A stretch of 64,000 nucleotides of DNA from Ruminococcus sp. Lineage in GTDB: Bacteria; Bacillota; Clostridia; Oscillospirales; Ruminococcaceae. Below, piece by piece: positions 9,195-18,641 of this stretch; position 1 is the stretch's first letter, and every line of letters begins with the position of its first letter. Made by a program: the position numbers and the translations under genes. The DNA lies in NCBI GenBank assembly GCA_021770655.1, contig JAETQO010000012.1, forward strand, positions 1-64,000, given 5' to 3'. Under the pieces are notes generated by a model. That model saw nothing but the letters and a program-made list of their open reading frames with translations. It ran no database searches and had not been told where the DNA came from.

Positions 9195-9983
9195 CTATCC
9201 CAGCGCAACGTCAAGTATCATCATTATAAGGAACCCCAGCATTACGCCGACTGTGCCAATATGACCCTCTCCGAGATGCGCCTCGGGAATAAGTTCTTCC
9301 ACAACAACGTAAAACATTGCACCCGCCGCAAACGCCAGCAGCCAAGGCAAAAGTGCCTGAACCGTTCCTGCTATCAGTACGGTTATAAGACCGAACACAG
9401 GCTCAACCAGTCCCGAGCTCATTCCGAAAAGAAAGGATTTTTTCCTGCTGAGCCCAGATTGCCTTATAGGCAGAGCTATCGCCGCGCCTTCGGGAAAATT
9501 CTGTATTCCCATTCCGAGCGCCAGTGCAATAGCGGACGCCAACATGACTGAGTTTTCATTCTGCGCCGCCAGTGCAAACGCAAGGCCGACTGCCATGCCC
9601 TCAGGAATGTTGTGCAAAGTAATTGCAAATATAAGAAGACTTGAACGCTTTAATCCGTTGCGAACGCCTTCCTCTCTATCAGGCTCAGGGTGGAAATAAG
9701 GCATAAGCTTATCCAGCAGCATGAGGAACATTACTCCGATACCAAAGCCTCCCGCCGCAGGCACCCAGCCTATCTTTCCGAGAGACTCAGCCTCATCGAT
9801 CGCAGGAATAAGCAAGCTCCATACCGAGGCCGCTATCATCACTCCCGCGGCAAATCCAAGAAAGGCCCGCTGGACCTTGTCGCTGCTGCCCTCCTTTTTC
9901 ATAAAGAACACCACGGCTGCGCCAAGTGCGGTCATTGTAAAGGTAAAACCCGTTCCTGCCGCAGCCCATAACAATCCGTTCAT
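9195..9983 (-). CDS. ZIP-family divalent metal transporter
   Basis: Predicted inner-membrane importer of zinc or related divalent metals, 262 aa with about eight hydrophobic segments. The two ZIP signature helices are visible as HNIPEGMAVGLAFA (helix IV) and QNFPEGAAIALPI (helix V), which carry the metal-binding His, Asn and Glu residues. The second motif has Asn in place of the usual first His, as in the GufA branch. The loop HPEPDREE in the middle is the usual variable His/acidic region. AAAGGAAA precedes the start. A 28-bp perfect palindrome upstream (10045-10072) is a candidate operator. Confidence 0.88.
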   Translation of the reverse strand: MNGLLWAAAGTGFTFTMTALGAAVVFFMKKEGSSDKVQRAFLGFAAGVMIAASVWSLLIPAIDEAESLGKIGWVPAAGGFGIGVMFLMLLDKLMPYFHPEPDREEGVRNGLKRSSLLIFAITLHNIPEGMAVGLAFALAAQNENSVMLASAIALALGMGIQNFPEGAAIALPIRQSGLSRKKSFLFGMSSGLVEPVFGLITVLIAGTVQALLPWLLAFAAGAMFYVVVEELIPEAHLGEGHIGTVGVMLGFLIMMILDVALG

Positions 9984-10044
9984 ACCGTATGTTTCCTTTC
10001 AAATGTATTAGCGGCGTCAAACATTTATATATGATCTGCCGCCC

Positions 10045-10072
10045 TTATGTAAATCTACGCAGATTTACATAA
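10045..10072. promoter_or_regulatory. perfect 28-bp palindrome, candidate operator
   Basis: TTATGTAAATCT, ACGC, AGATTTACATAA: 12-bp exact arms with a 4-bp centre. It lies between the divergent ZIP transporter (start 9983) and sipL (start 10230). AT-rich palindromes of this kind are typical of metal-responsive repressors, but the regulator is unknown. Confidence 0.55.
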
Positions 10073-10229
10073 TACAGCTTATGCCGTTTTATAGCCGTCG
10101 GTGAAAATACGCAGACAAAGACTGATGAACAAAAAAGCCTGAAAAAATCAGAATACAACAGCCAAAGCCTGAATATACTGTCTTAGCAAGCAAAAACACT
10201 CAGTTTATTTTTAGGAGGAATCAAACAAC

Positions 10230-11792
10230 ATGGATACTATGGAGCTTAAACTTAACAGGGAAACGCTGGCAATGAGCCAGACTATTCTCGACTCTGCCTG
10301 CGAACAGTCTGTAGAAAAGGACTTTGTCCTGCCAGATTATTATCCCGACATTTTCAGGATCCTCAAATGCGTAATACTGCCAAGGATACAGACTCATTCC
10401 ATAAACGGCGGAAAGCTGAGTTTCGATATGACCGCTCTTATCAGAGTGCTTTACCTCAGCGAAAACGACAAACGCATAAACTGCATTGAGCAGAAAATGA
10501 ACTTTTCAAAATCAATGGACCTGCAGGGGGACTGCACCGCCCCTATGGTGAGCCTTAACCCACGCTGTGATTATGTCAACTGCCGTGTGGTAAATCAGCG
10601 CAGACTGGATATCCGAGGAGCTGTATCGATCGGAGTAAAAGTCGTCGGCGAGGTTTCAAGACCGGTCGTGACCGACGCATTCGGCTGTAATATCCAGCTG
10701 AAAAAAACGCCTGTTACATATCCCACCAAAAGGCTGACCGCTGCAAAGCGGATCACCGTTATAGAGGAACTTCAGCTTTCTGCGTCAAAACCGCCGGTAG
10801 GCACTGTACTGCGTTCCGATTGCAGAGTTATCCCGCAAGAGCATAAAATGATCGCAGGAAAGCTAGTTACCAAAGGCGATGTTGAAATATCGATGCTTTA
10901 CAGCTGTATCGCTCCCGACGGCGAGGAAAGTGCGGAAACAATGAAATTTACCGTCCCTTTCAGCCAGATAATCGACATCGAAGGCATTGACGAGACCTTC
11001 ACCGCCGACGTTGACATAACCGCTTCCAGCTGTGATATTATACCAAAATCCGAGGACGCCTCGTCGATGGAATGTGAGCTTGTTCTGCTTGTGAACTGCA
11101 CTGCAAAGAAATTTGAAAGCTGTGAGATAGTTACCGACGCATACTCCACCTGCTACGAATGCGAACTTCAGTCCTGCGAAAGCAAGCTTGATTCTGTCGG
11201 TGTGAAAGCAGATGAAAACCACACCGCCTCTGCAAATCTCAGCTGTGCCGAAGGCACGATAAGCTGTGTACACGACAGCTGGGCTAGCTGTTCAAACGTG
11301 ACCTCCCGCTTTGACGAAGAAAAATGCGCCTTTATCGTTACGGGCACGGTTACTTTCTGCTTGCTGGGCAGAAATGAAAACGGCACTCCCCTTTATCTTG
11401 AAAACGACGCTCCTTTCGAGCACGAGGTATCCGTTTCTGAAAACGGCTGTGAAGGCGAGCTAAGCTTCGAGCCCAAAGTTTCCGTTGTAGGCTGTTCTTA
11501 CTATCTTTCGGACGAAAGCACAGCGGAAGTAAAGGCAGAGCTGAAGATCTGCGGAGAAATAACAGCGCAGAAATCCAGAACGATGCTTACCGACTTAAAG
11601 GCGCTTACCGATAAACCGAAAGAGAAAAAAGACTCATACGCTCTGAAGATATGCTATTGCAGTGAAAACGACGATATCTGGGAGATCGCCAAGAAGTATT
11701 CTACTTCGATCTCCGCAATTCTGGAAGAAAACGAGTTGACGGACGAAAAAGTCACACAGCACGGAATGTTATTGATCCCATTAATGAACTAG
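10230..11792 (+). CDS. sipL: SipL-like spore coat protein (SPOCS/DUF3794 plus LysM)
   Basis: Predicted SpoIVA-interacting protein that anchors the coat basement layer to the outer forespore membrane in the mother cell. The protein is 520 aa. The bulk is SPOCS (DUF3794) repeats, seen as the CEQSVEKDFVLPDYYPDI opening (29-46), VSIGVKVVGEV and a later EVKAELKICGEI strand. A C-terminal LysM domain (about 470-519) contains the DDIWEIAKKYSTS and LLIPL pattern. In Clostridioides difficile SipL binds SpoIVA through LysM; the next gene here is spoIVA, 12 bp away, which strengthens the call. AGGAGGAATC marks the start. A mother-cell sigma-E promoter is expected; GAATA near 10151 and ATATACTG near 10173 are only suggestive. 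Confidence 0.8.
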   Translation: MDTMELKLNRETLAMSQTILDSACEQSVEKDFVLPDYYPDIFRILKCVILPRIQTHSINGGKLSFDMTALIRVLYLSENDKRINCIEQKMNFSKSMDLQGDCTAPMVSLNPRCDYVNCRVVNQRRLDIRGAVSIGVKVVGEVSRPVVTDAFGCNIQLKKTPVTYPTKRLTAAKRITVIEELQLSASKPPVGTVLRSDCRVIPQEHKMIAGKLVTKGDVEISMLYSCIAPDGEESAETMKFTVPFSQIIDIEGIDETFTADVDITASSCDIIPKSEDASSMECELVLLVNCTAKKFESCEIVTDAYSTCYECELQSCESKLDSVGVKADENHTASANLSCAEGTISCVHDSWASCSNVTSRFDEEKCAFIVTGTVTFCLLGRNENGTPLYLENDAPFEHEVSVSENGCEGELSFEPKVSVVGCSYYLSDESTAEVKAELKICGEITAQKSRTMLTDLKALTDKPKEKKDSYALKICYCSENDDIWEIAKKYSTSISAILEENELTDEKVTQHGMLLIPLMN

Positions 11793-11804
11793 GAGGACAG
11801 AAAG

Positions 11805-13280
11805 ATGACTAACGACATTTATACCGACATCGCCACACGAACCGGCGGAGACATTTATATCGGAGTGGTCGGACCCGTGAGGACGGGAAAATCCACTTTC
11901 ATAAAACAGTTTATGGAGCAGTTCGTTATCCCGAACATCGAGAGCGATTTCAGAAAAGAAAGAGCTATCGACGAACTTCCTCAGTCCTCCGCCGGAAAAA
12001 CCATTATGACCACCGAGCCGAAATTCATTCCGGAAGAAGCGGTAAGGATCGACCTGGACGGAGGAGCAAGTTTCAACGTAAGAATGATAGACTGCGTGGG
12101 TTATATAATCCCCAGCGCTATAGGCTATATCGAAAACGAAGCCCCGAGAATGGTAGTAACTCCATGGTTTGACACCGAGGTGCCGTTCAACATGGCAGCC
12201 GAAGTCGGCACCCAGAAAGTAATAACCGAACATTCCACTATCGGTCTTGTGATCACCACGGACGGCAGTGTTACCGACCTCCCCCGCGAAGAATACGAGG
12301 AATGCGAAGAACGTATCATAAACGAGCTGAAACAGATCAACAAGCCGTTCGTAGTTCTGATGAACAGCGTACACCCGGAATTCTCCGACGTAAAAAGGCT
12401 CTGCACAGAACTTACTGAAAAGTACGGCACAACAGTCATGCCGATAAACTGTCTGGAGCTTGGCGAGGAAGAAATACGTGAGATACTTACACAAGTCCTT
12501 TATGCTTTTCCCGTCAAAGAGATAAATATTTCCATGCCCTCGTGGATAAACTCACTGGATAAAGGTCATTGGCTCAAGGAAGCAGTTTTCGGTCACATAA
12601 AAGATGCGGCAAGGTGTGTGACAAATTTAAGAGAGATCTCCGACTGCGCCGAAAAAATATGCTGTTGTGAGCAGGTAGCATCGGGAGCAGTGGCCGGTAT
12701 CGACCTGGGCTGCGGCGCCGCAGTGATAAACGTAGAGCTTAAACCCGATCTTTTCTTCAAGATCATAGGCGAGGCGACCGGTCTTGAGATCAAGGACGAA
12801 AACGACCTTATGCCCCGTATTCTGGAGCTTGTCAAGATAAAAGAACGTTTTGCAAAATTCAACGACGCACTGGACGAAATGGAAAAGACAGGCTACGGCA
12901 TAGTAATGCCTGAAATGAATGAGCTTACCCTTGACGAGCCTGAGATAATCAAGCAGGGTGGAAAATACGGCGTCCGCCTCAAAGCCGCCGCTCCTGCGAT
13001 ACACCTGCTGAGGACCACGATAAACACCGAGGTCGCACCGATAGTCGGTTCAGAAAAGCAGTCCGAGGAATTGGTGCTCTATATGCTGAACGACTTTGAG
13101 GAATCCCCCGAAAAGATATGGGAATCCAACATTTTCGGCAAATCGCTCCACGAACTTGTAAGCGAGGGCCTGCACGCCAAGCTTTCAAAGTTGCCGGACG
13201 ACGCCCGAATGAAAATAAAAGAAACCATAGAACGTATGATAAACGAAGGCTGTTCAGGACTTATCTGCTTTATTCTGTGA
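11805..13280 (+). CDS. spoIVA: stage IV sporulation protein A (coat morphogenesis ATPase)
   Basis: ATP-hydrolysing scaffold that polymerises on the forespore outer membrane and forms the coat base, 491 aa, the normal length. The Walker A motif is GPVRTGKST (23-31). The switch-like stretch SAGKTIMTTEPKF follows, and the conserved C-terminus ends GCSGLICFIL. AGGAGGACAG supports the start. It is co-transcribed with sipL and ends at a strong terminator (13316-13360). The pair shows the organism forms endospores or keeps the programme. Confidence 0.97.
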   Translation: MTNDIYTDIATRTGGDIYIGVVGPVRTGKSTFIKQFMEQFVIPNIESDFRKERAIDELPQSSAGKTIMTTEPKFIPEEAVRIDLDGGASFNVRMIDCVGYIIPSAIGYIENEAPRMVVTPWFDTEVPFNMAAEVGTQKVITEHSTIGLVITTDGSVTDLPREEYEECEERIINELKQINKPFVVLMNSVHPEFSDVKRLCTELTEKYGTTVMPINCLELGEEEIREILTQVLYAFPVKEINISMPSWINSLDKGHWLKEAVFGHIKDAARCVTNLREISDCAEKICCCEQVASGAVAGIDLGCGAAVINVELKPDLFFKIIGEATGLEIKDENDLMPRILELVKIKERFAKFNDALDEMEKTGYGIVMPEMNELTLDEPEIIKQGGKYGVRLKAAAPAIHLLRTTINTEVAPIVGSEKQSEELVLYMLNDFEESPEKIWESNIFGKSLHELVSEGLHAKLSKLPDDARMKIKETIERMINEGCSGLICFIL

Positions 13281-13315
13281 TGATCTTCCGCCGAAAAATA
13301 AACTGATAACATAAA

Positions 13316-13360
13316 AAGCGATCCGGAAAGGAATTGATTCTTTCCGGATCGCTTATTTTA
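13316..13360 (+). terminator. terminator after spoIVA
   Basis: AAGCGATCCGGAAAG (13316-13330) and CTTTCCGGATCGCTT (13340-13354), followed by ATTTTAT. It can also serve the convergent minus-strand gene at 13371. Confidence 0.85.
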
Positions 13361-13370
13361 TACTGAAAAC

Positions 13371-13709
13371 TTAATTTACACCCTCCGCAAAGGTGATAGG
13401 CACGCCGAAAAGCACGCCTGCGTTAGGCTGTGAAAGATCGCCCGTAACATCAGTGATCGCCTTTCTTGCAACATCGACCTGCTCGTCGGCAACCGCTACA
13501 AAAATCGTCTTACCCTTCTGAGCATCGTCCTCGCCGTTAAGAATAGACCTGAGCACTCCGATCATCGGCAGGCTGTCCATCGTTGAAATGGATTTAGCCA
13601 TTCCCACGCTGTCTATAACTGTTCCGCCCCTTATGCCGGCAGAGGCAAGCGAGCGCATAATATCGTCAACCAACTCAACTCTTTTGATTACTAAAAACAA
13701 TAACTGCAT
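13371..13709 (-). CDS. small PII-like (GlnB superfamily fold) protein
   Basis: 112 aa, no membrane segment. The start (MQLLFLVIKRVELVDDIMRS), the glycine-rich loop GIRGGTVIDSVG and the later TIFVAVADEQVDVARKAI strand-helix pattern follow the alternating beta-alpha-beta layout of PII-like signalling proteins. It lacks a clear T-loop Tyr. It is unlike classical GlnB, so nitrogen sensing should not be assumed. AAGGATGG supports the start. It lies just downstream of prmA (31 bp) in the same direction. Confidence 0.6.
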   Translation of the reverse strand: MQLLFLVIKRVELVDDIMRSLASAGIRGGTVIDSVGMAKSISTMDSLPMIGVLRSILNGEDDAQKGKTIFVAVADEQVDVARKAITDVTGDLSQPNAGVLFGVPITFAEGVN

Positions 13710-13740
13710 TTTGATCCATCCTTTCGTTCAACAACTTTTC

Positions 13741-14706
13741 TTATTTCCTGAATGACGCCGCCACCCAGTCTTCTTTTTCTCTTATTTCGATCAGTTCAAA
13801 GCCCTGCGCCTTCAATTTGTCAAGCACCTCGTCCTTTCTCTGATCGATAATTCCCGAAACGATAAGCGTTCCGCCGTCTCTTATAAACCTGCCGAAAATA
13901 CCGCTCATTCCTATAAGTACGTCTGCCACAATGTTGGCGCACAGCAGATCGTATCCTGTTCCGATCTTTTCCACCAAAGCCTCATCTTCGATAATATTAC
14001 CGCAGTAAGCCGTATATCTGTCTTCGGAGATATGGTTTTTTCCGGCGTTCTCTTTAGCGATCTTGACCGAGTTTTCATCGACATCGACCGCAACAGCCTC
14101 ATCAGCGCCCAGCAACAACGCGCCTATAGAAAGAATACCGCTTCCACAGCCGAGGTCAAGGATCCTGTCGCCAACGGCAAGATTTTTTTCCACCAGTTCC
14201 AGACAGAGCTGAGTAGTATTATGTTGACCGGTACCGAAAGAAGACGCAGGGTCGATCTCAAGTATCTGCCTTTTTTCACCCTCAGCGGTCTTTTCCCACG
14301 AAGGCTTTATCAAAAGCTTTTCACCAACGCAGAGCGGCTTGAAATACTGTTTCCAGTTATTCGCCCAATCCTCTTCCTTTACGTTTTTCAGCTCATACTC
14401 AAGCCTGCCGAACCGGTCGTTGACATCACGTTTTTTCAGCGCTTTCAATTCAAGCTTGACAGCCTCAAGATTTTCAAGTCCCTGAGCGTTTTCAGGAAGA
14501 TAGACCGTGACCGTAGTCTCACAGTTTTTAAGACCCATCAGATCGTCGTCAATATAATCCCAGTTTCCGTCCTTATCATTCAGAAACTCCTGAAAATCCT
14601 TAGCGTCCTTTATAACAAAACCGTTTATGCCCATTCCGAGAAGACTTCCGGTAACAGCTTCAATGCCCTCGGTAGTCGTAAAAACATCGATCTCGACCCA
14701 ATTCAT
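13741..14706 (-). CDS. prmA: ribosomal protein L11 methyltransferase
   Basis: Methylates ribosomal protein L11 using S-adenosylmethionine, 321 aa. It has the N-terminal L11-recognition half (1-125), then the Rossmann methyltransferase. Motifs are GTGQHNTT (158-165) and the SAM-binding DLGCGSG (184-190), with LLCANIVADVL further on as motif IV. GAAAGGAT sets the start; the promoter is at 14735-14763. The PII-like gene follows. Confidence 0.93.
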   Translation of the reverse strand: MNWVEIDVFTTTEGIEAVTGSLLGMGINGFVIKDAKDFQEFLNDKDGNWDYIDDDLMGLKNCETTVTVYLPENAQGLENLEAVKLELKALKKRDVNDRFGRLEYELKNVKEEDWANNWKQYFKPLCVGEKLLIKPSWEKTAEGEKRQILEIDPASSFGTGQHNTTQLCLELVEKNLAVGDRILDLGCGSGILSIGALLLGADEAVAVDVDENSVKIAKENAGKNHISEDRYTAYCGNIIEDEALVEKIGTGYDLLCANIVADVLIGMSGIFGRFIRDGGTLIVSGIIDQRKDEVLDKLKAQGFELIEIREKEDWVAASFRK

Positions 14707-14734
14707 TTTACCAAATCCTTTCGATAATATTATA

Positions 14735-14763
14735 ATTATAGCACATTTTGCACGATTTGTAAA
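14735..14763 (-). promoter_or_regulatory. sigma-A promoter of prmA
   Basis: Minus strand TTTACA (14763-14758), 17 bp, TATAAT (14740-14735). Confidence 0.75.
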
Positions 14764-14861
14764 GCGGCGAATTAAATTATATTTAACAAAATTAAATATT
14801 GATTATTGTATATGTTTAACAAATGTCAACTAAAATCGTCTTGCTTACAAAAACAGCCAAA

Positions 14862-14893
14862 TAACAAAACAGGCGGACATCTTCGTCCGCCCT
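14862..14893 (-). terminator. terminator of glycopolymer export operon
   Basis: GGCGGAC and GTCCGCC arms around ATCTTC (14871-14890). On the minus strand the hairpin is followed by TGTTTTGTT. Confidence 0.7.
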
Positions 14894-14906
14894 AAAATCA
14901 AAAAAA

Positions 14907-15641
14907 CTACTTTTTCTTATCATACTCGGCAAAAGCCTCCTCGACAGTTCCGTCGACCTTGACCTTTCCGTCTTTAAGAAATATCGCCCTCGTACAGGTT
15001 TCTTCTATCGCTTTTTTTGAATGTGAAACGAATAATACCGTAACGCCTGCGGCGATAACGTCGTTTATCTTGTTCCTGCATTTCTGCTGAAAATCCGCGT
15101 CGCCAACGCTCAGCGCCTCGTCAACCACAAGAATATCAGGCTTGATATTGATATTTATCGCAAATCCCAGACGCATTTTCATTCCGCTGGAGTAAGTCCT
15201 TACCGGCTGATCGATATACTCGCCCAAGTCTGCAAAATCAATTATATCTTGCTCTATCTCCTTTATCTGATCGTCGTTCAGACCCAGCAGATAGCCCTTG
15301 AGATAAATATTCTCTATACCGGTCATATCCAGCGAAAACCCTGCGGTCAGCTCCAGAAGTGCGGCAACTTTTCCTCTTACGATTATCTGTCCGCTGTTCG
15401 GAAAGCTTACTCCGGTTATCATTTTAAGTATAGTCGATTTTCCCGCGCCGTTCTTTCCGATTATTCCTACAGATTCGCCGGGATATATCTTAAAACTAAC
15501 ACCCTTTAAAGCCGGGTGCTTTTTTACGCCCTTGTTTTTGGTAAAGATAGCTTTAAAACGGGCTTTCTCATTTTTATATAAAAAATATTCCTTTTTTACG
15601 TCAACAAATTCAATTATGGGTTCTTTTTCCATTGAAAGCAT
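14907..15641 (-). CDS. polysaccharide/teichoic-acid export ABC transporter, ATPase (TagH/Wzt type)
   Basis: Energises export of a lipid-linked surface polymer across the membrane, 244 aa. The Walker A motif is GKNGAGKST (62-70), the ABC signature reads SSGMKMR (151-157), and Walker B is LVVDEA (171-176). The ATPase type with a short N-terminal extension and no C-terminal carbohydrate-binding domain fits TagH/Wzt-like exporters. It is the last gene of the operon that begins at 18479. It follows the permease by 18 bp. Confidence 0.9.
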   Translation of the reverse strand: MLSMEKEPIIEFVDVKKEYFLYKNEKARFKAIFTKNKGVKKHPALKGVSFKIYPGESVGIIGKNGAGKSTILKMITGVSFPNSGQIIVRGKVAALLELTAGFSLDMTGIENIYLKGYLLGLNDDQIKEIEQDIIDFADLGEYIDQPVRTYSSGMKMRLGFAININIKPDILVVDEALSVGDADFQQKCRNKINDVIAAGVTVLFVSHSKKAIEETCTRAIFLKDGKVKVDGTVEEAFAEYDKKK

Positions 15642-15659
15642 TCGATCCTTTCTGTAGCC

Positions 15660-16520
15660 CTAAAGCACATCGGGCAGAATTTTTCTGAACTTTTTATAGG
15701 TATGAGCGCCCACAAAGGTCATCAGGACAAGCTCTGCAAAAAACACGATCGTTTCCGTGGTGTAGTTTGCATCAAAAATAAACGTATCTGTAAGAAAACA
15801 TTTTCGGTATCCGTTGACAAAATAGTTTATCGGATTGAAATACATCAGTCTCTGAAGCCACACCGGCCGTATGTCATAGGTGTTCCAGAAAATTCCCGAC
15901 AGCCAGAACAGACCCGTAATAACTGAATTGATCAGATTTTCAAAATCCTTGCTGAACGCGCTTAACGGTGCAGTCGCCCAAGAAAGCACAAGGAAAAACA
16001 GATACATCATCGCACAGTAATAAAAAAACTGAAGATTATACCAACTCGGACCATATCCAAGGCATACCAGCACGATATACATTATCACGCACAACAGGAA
16101 ATGTATATACAATCCCGACAGAGATGTAAAGGTCATTATATTCGATACCGGAAAAGACAGCTTGGTAACAAACTGCTTATTGTTTCTTATCGAGCGTGAA
16201 CCGCCCACGATACATTCCGAAATATAGAACCACGGAACATATCCCGTAAGCATGAAAACGAACTGCGGATACTTTGCATTTATAAAATGAACTCCGCCGT
16301 TCCTTCTTAAACCTATCTCAAAAGCGAACCATAATATAAACAGCGTGAATGTCGGCTTTATCAGCGCCCACAGCGGACCCAGAGCCGCACCCTTATACTT
16401 CTTTTTCAGCTCGTTGACCGACAGCATTCTGATCTGTCTCAGCTTGCCTTTATGCTCGCCGATAATCTGCCCCAGACCGAACAAGTCAAATTTTTTCTTT
16501 TCTATTTTTACCATCTCCAT
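15660..16520 (-). CDS. polysaccharide/teichoic-acid export ABC transporter, permease (TagG/Wzm type)
   Basis: ABC-2 family membrane subunit, 286 aa from the start I prefer. An upstream in-frame start at 16625 exists, but GAGGAG five bases before the ATG at 16520 and the sequence MEMVKIEKKKFDLFG favour 16520. Six hydrophobic segments follow the conserved RQIRMLSVNELKKKYKGAALG entry, listed here only by its LSVNELKKKYKG core. It overlaps the transferase upstream by 35 bp, which suggests translational coupling. With the ATPase it should export the polymer made by the upstream genes. Confidence 0.88.
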   Translation of the reverse strand: MEMVKIEKKKFDLFGLGQIIGEHKGKLRQIRMLSVNELKKKYKGAALGPLWALIKPTFTLFILWFAFEIGLRRNGGVHFINAKYPQFVFMLTGYVPWFYISECIVGGSRSIRNNKQFVTKLSFPVSNIMTFTSLSGLYIHFLLCVIMYIVLVCLGYGPSWYNLQFFYYCAMMYLFFLVLSWATAPLSAFSKDFENLINSVITGLFWLSGIFWNTYDIRPVWLQRLMYFNPINYFVNGYRKCFLTDTFIFDANYTTETIVFFAELVLMTFVGAHTYKKFRKILPDVL

Positions 16521-17643
16521 TACCGCTCTCCTCGCCGAGAGCATAGTCGATAATCCGTTTCGTCGCCCCGCCGTCGCAGGAAGACATATATTTTTCCACA
16601 AAGCTATCCATCGCACCTGCGTCAAAACCGCCTAAACTTTCCCTTACAGCCTCGGCAAGCCTTTCACCGTCGGTAACGATTTCTCCCGGCATCTCGTTTT
16701 CAAAATCAAGATAAAAGCTTCTTTCCCTGTTGTAGCTTTCAAAATCGGGAACAAAAAGCACACAGGGCTTTTTATAAAGCGCATATTCAAATATCAAGGA
16801 AGAATAATCCGTAATAAGCACGTCCGCCGCAGGCAGTATCCTGTTAGTGGGGATCTCACAGTTGGTAAGAGAACTTTTCAGCCTTGGGTGCATCTTTATG
16901 ATCACTTTCCATTCGTTGCCAAGCTTGTCCTCAAGTCCGGCCGCATATTCCTCTCCGACGCAGTACGCTTCCCCTGCGTTTCCCCTGAAGGTCGGCGCAT
17001 ACAGTACTATCTTCTTTCCTCTGCAATCGGGATATTTATCAAAAAATTCCTTCCTGCACCTTTGGTTGTAGCTTTCATCAAAAAGCACGTCCGTCCTGCT
17101 CACGCCCAGCGGTTTTACAATGCCGCTTTTCAGCCTGAACGCCGAGTTGAACGCCCTAACGCACTCCGGACTGCTCACAGTAATAAGGTCAAAATTTCTT
17201 GTTACAGACCCTTTGAAGTGTGAAGAAATATCCTCTTCGCTGTCATAACCGAATTTTTTCAGCCCGCCGCAGGAATGCCACAACTGAACTACTTCGGTCT
17301 CTTTCCTTTTCCTGCAAGCCGTAACAGGCACAAAGTAATTACAGATAAAAACCGCTCTTGCATTCGCATAGCTTTTCATAAAAGCTATCATATATTTCAG
17401 ACTCTGTATCATAGAAGCTTTTGAAAAATCACAGTACATTTCCAAAACCTCATAGCCGCGCCTTTTAAGCTCGTCCTTGACAAGCTCCATGCTTTCGGGC
17501 GTACTGTCCGTATTTGAGTCGGCAAGAATAACCAGCCGCTCGTTGATCTGCTTTTGCTTAGCCCAATTATAACTCAAAGGCAGAAGCGTTTTCTGCAAAG
17601 CGGTTTTTATATACTGCCTAACAATATGTTTAAAGCTTTCCAT
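16486..17643 (-). CDS. CDP-glycerol:polyglycerophosphate glycerophosphotransferase family protein
   Basis: Predicted transferase that adds glycerol-phosphate or a related polyol-phosphate to a membrane-linked glycopolymer, 385 aa. Diagnostic stretches are LWHSCGGLKKFG near 140, YAPTFRGN near 215, IIKMHPRL near 248 and ADVLITDYSSLIFEYAL near 275. The ATG at 17643 shares its A with the TGA stop of the preceding gene, a tight coupling. TagB and TagF are the nearest known relatives. The exact substrate cannot be read from sequence. Confidence 0.85.
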   Translation of the reverse strand: MESFKHIVRQYIKTALQKTLLPLSYNWAKQKQINERLVILADSNTDSTPESMELVKDELKRRGYEVLEMYCDFSKASMIQSLKYMIAFMKSYANARAVFICNYFVPVTACRKRKETEVVQLWHSCGGLKKFGYDSEEDISSHFKGSVTRNFDLITVSSPECVRAFNSAFRLKSGIVKPLGVSRTDVLFDESYNQRCRKEFFDKYPDCRGKKIVLYAPTFRGNAGEAYCVGEEYAAGLEDKLGNEWKVIIKMHPRLKSSLTNCEIPTNRILPAADVLITDYSSLIFEYALYKKPCVLFVPDFESYNRERSFYLDFENEMPGEIVTDGERLAEAVRESLGGFDAGAMDSFVEKYMSSCDGGATKRIIDYALGEESGNGDGKNRKEKI

Positions 17644-18479
17644 CAATCTCTTAAAAACCTCTTGTAAATTCTGCCCGTCAGCGATTTAGGCATTATAAAA
17701 ATGAAAAGCTGAAAGGCGCAGGGAACGATAAAATCTATTATTCCCGAATATCCCATACGAAATATTTTCCATCTTACATTTATAAATGATCTGGTGTTTG
17801 CCCAGTTTTTTCTGCGCTCATAATTGTTTCCTGAAACTCTGTACATAACAAGAGATCTGTCAAGATTTATACCCCTTGCACCGTCGGCAAGCATTTTCAC
17901 CACGAACTCATAGTCCTCACAGCGCTTTATGTTGCTGTAACCGCCCACGCTCAGCGCTCTTGATTTCTTATACACAAGCGTAGAATTGTTGAAAGGATTT
18001 CTCCTTTTTGCGTACTTGTGTATCTCTTTATTTGAAAGAGGCGTTTTTTTCGTAGCGATCGTCTTGCCGGTATCGCTTTCAAACTCGTCTATATACGCCC
18101 CAAGCATATCTATCTCCGGATGCTTTGACATAACGTACAGCGAAAGCTCGCACCTGTTCGGCACGGAAATATCGTCCGAATCCATTTTCACAATGTATTC
18201 GTTTCTGCAAGCGTCTATGCCTCTGTTGGCGCATCGCCCAGTTCCGATATTCTCTTTCAGCCTCAAAGGGTGAAAGCACTCGTAATTATCCTCAAAATAG
18301 CTTACAAGCTCGTCAAGCTCGTCGGTAAGCTTTCCGTCGCACACTAAGACAAAATCGTTTGTCGGGTGGGTCTGGTTCAGCATACTCTCAACGCTCGCCT
18401 TGAAAAACTCAGGCTTTTCGCCTGCATAGACGGACATAAGCACGCTGTAATCGGGAAGAACGATATTTTTCACAACCAT
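17643..18479 (-). CDS. GT2 family glycosyltransferase
   Basis: First gene of the glycopolymer operon, 278 aa. It carries the GT-A fold start YSVLMSVYAGEKPEFFKAS, the FVLVCDG strand, the metal-binding MDSDD (a DxD motif near 117) and CEDYEFVVKML (the GT2 ED motif). A hydrophobic C-terminal stretch near 245-262 suggests membrane association. It likely adds a sugar to the polymer or its linkage unit. Promoter at 18529-18557. Confidence 0.88.
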   Translation of the reverse strand: MVVKNIVLPDYSVLMSVYAGEKPEFFKASVESMLNQTHPTNDFVLVCDGKLTDELDELVSYFEDNYECFHPLRLKENIGTGRCANRGIDACRNEYIVKMDSDDISVPNRCELSLYVMSKHPEIDMLGAYIDEFESDTGKTIATKKTPLSNKEIHKYAKRRNPFNNSTLVYKKSRALSVGGYSNIKRCEDYEFVVKMLADGARGINLDRSLVMYRVSGNNYERRKNWANTRSFINVRWKIFRMGYSGIIDFIVPCAFQLFIFIMPKSLTGRIYKRFLRD

Positions 18480-18528
18480 ATTTTACGCCGTCCTTTCAAT
18501 AAATTTCTCACAGAATGTAAGCTATTTT

Positions 18529-18557
18529 ATTATACCATTAAAAGAATATTTTGTCAA
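18529..18557 (-). promoter_or_regulatory. sigma-A promoter of the glycopolymer operon
   Basis: Minus strand TTGACA (18557-18552), 17 bp, TATAAT (18534-18529); it drives 18479 to 14907. Confidence 0.85.
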
Positions 18558-18641
18558 CGAAAATGCACGTTTATACAATCGATTATACGCTTTTTTTATT
18601 CTTCCCCGACAAAAGCAGATAAATTTGTGCAAAATGTTCCT

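Noticed and set aside
16521-16625. Longer N-terminus of the TagG-like permease
   Set aside because: The added residues do not look like a transporter start. A clear GAGGAG precedes the ATG at 16520.
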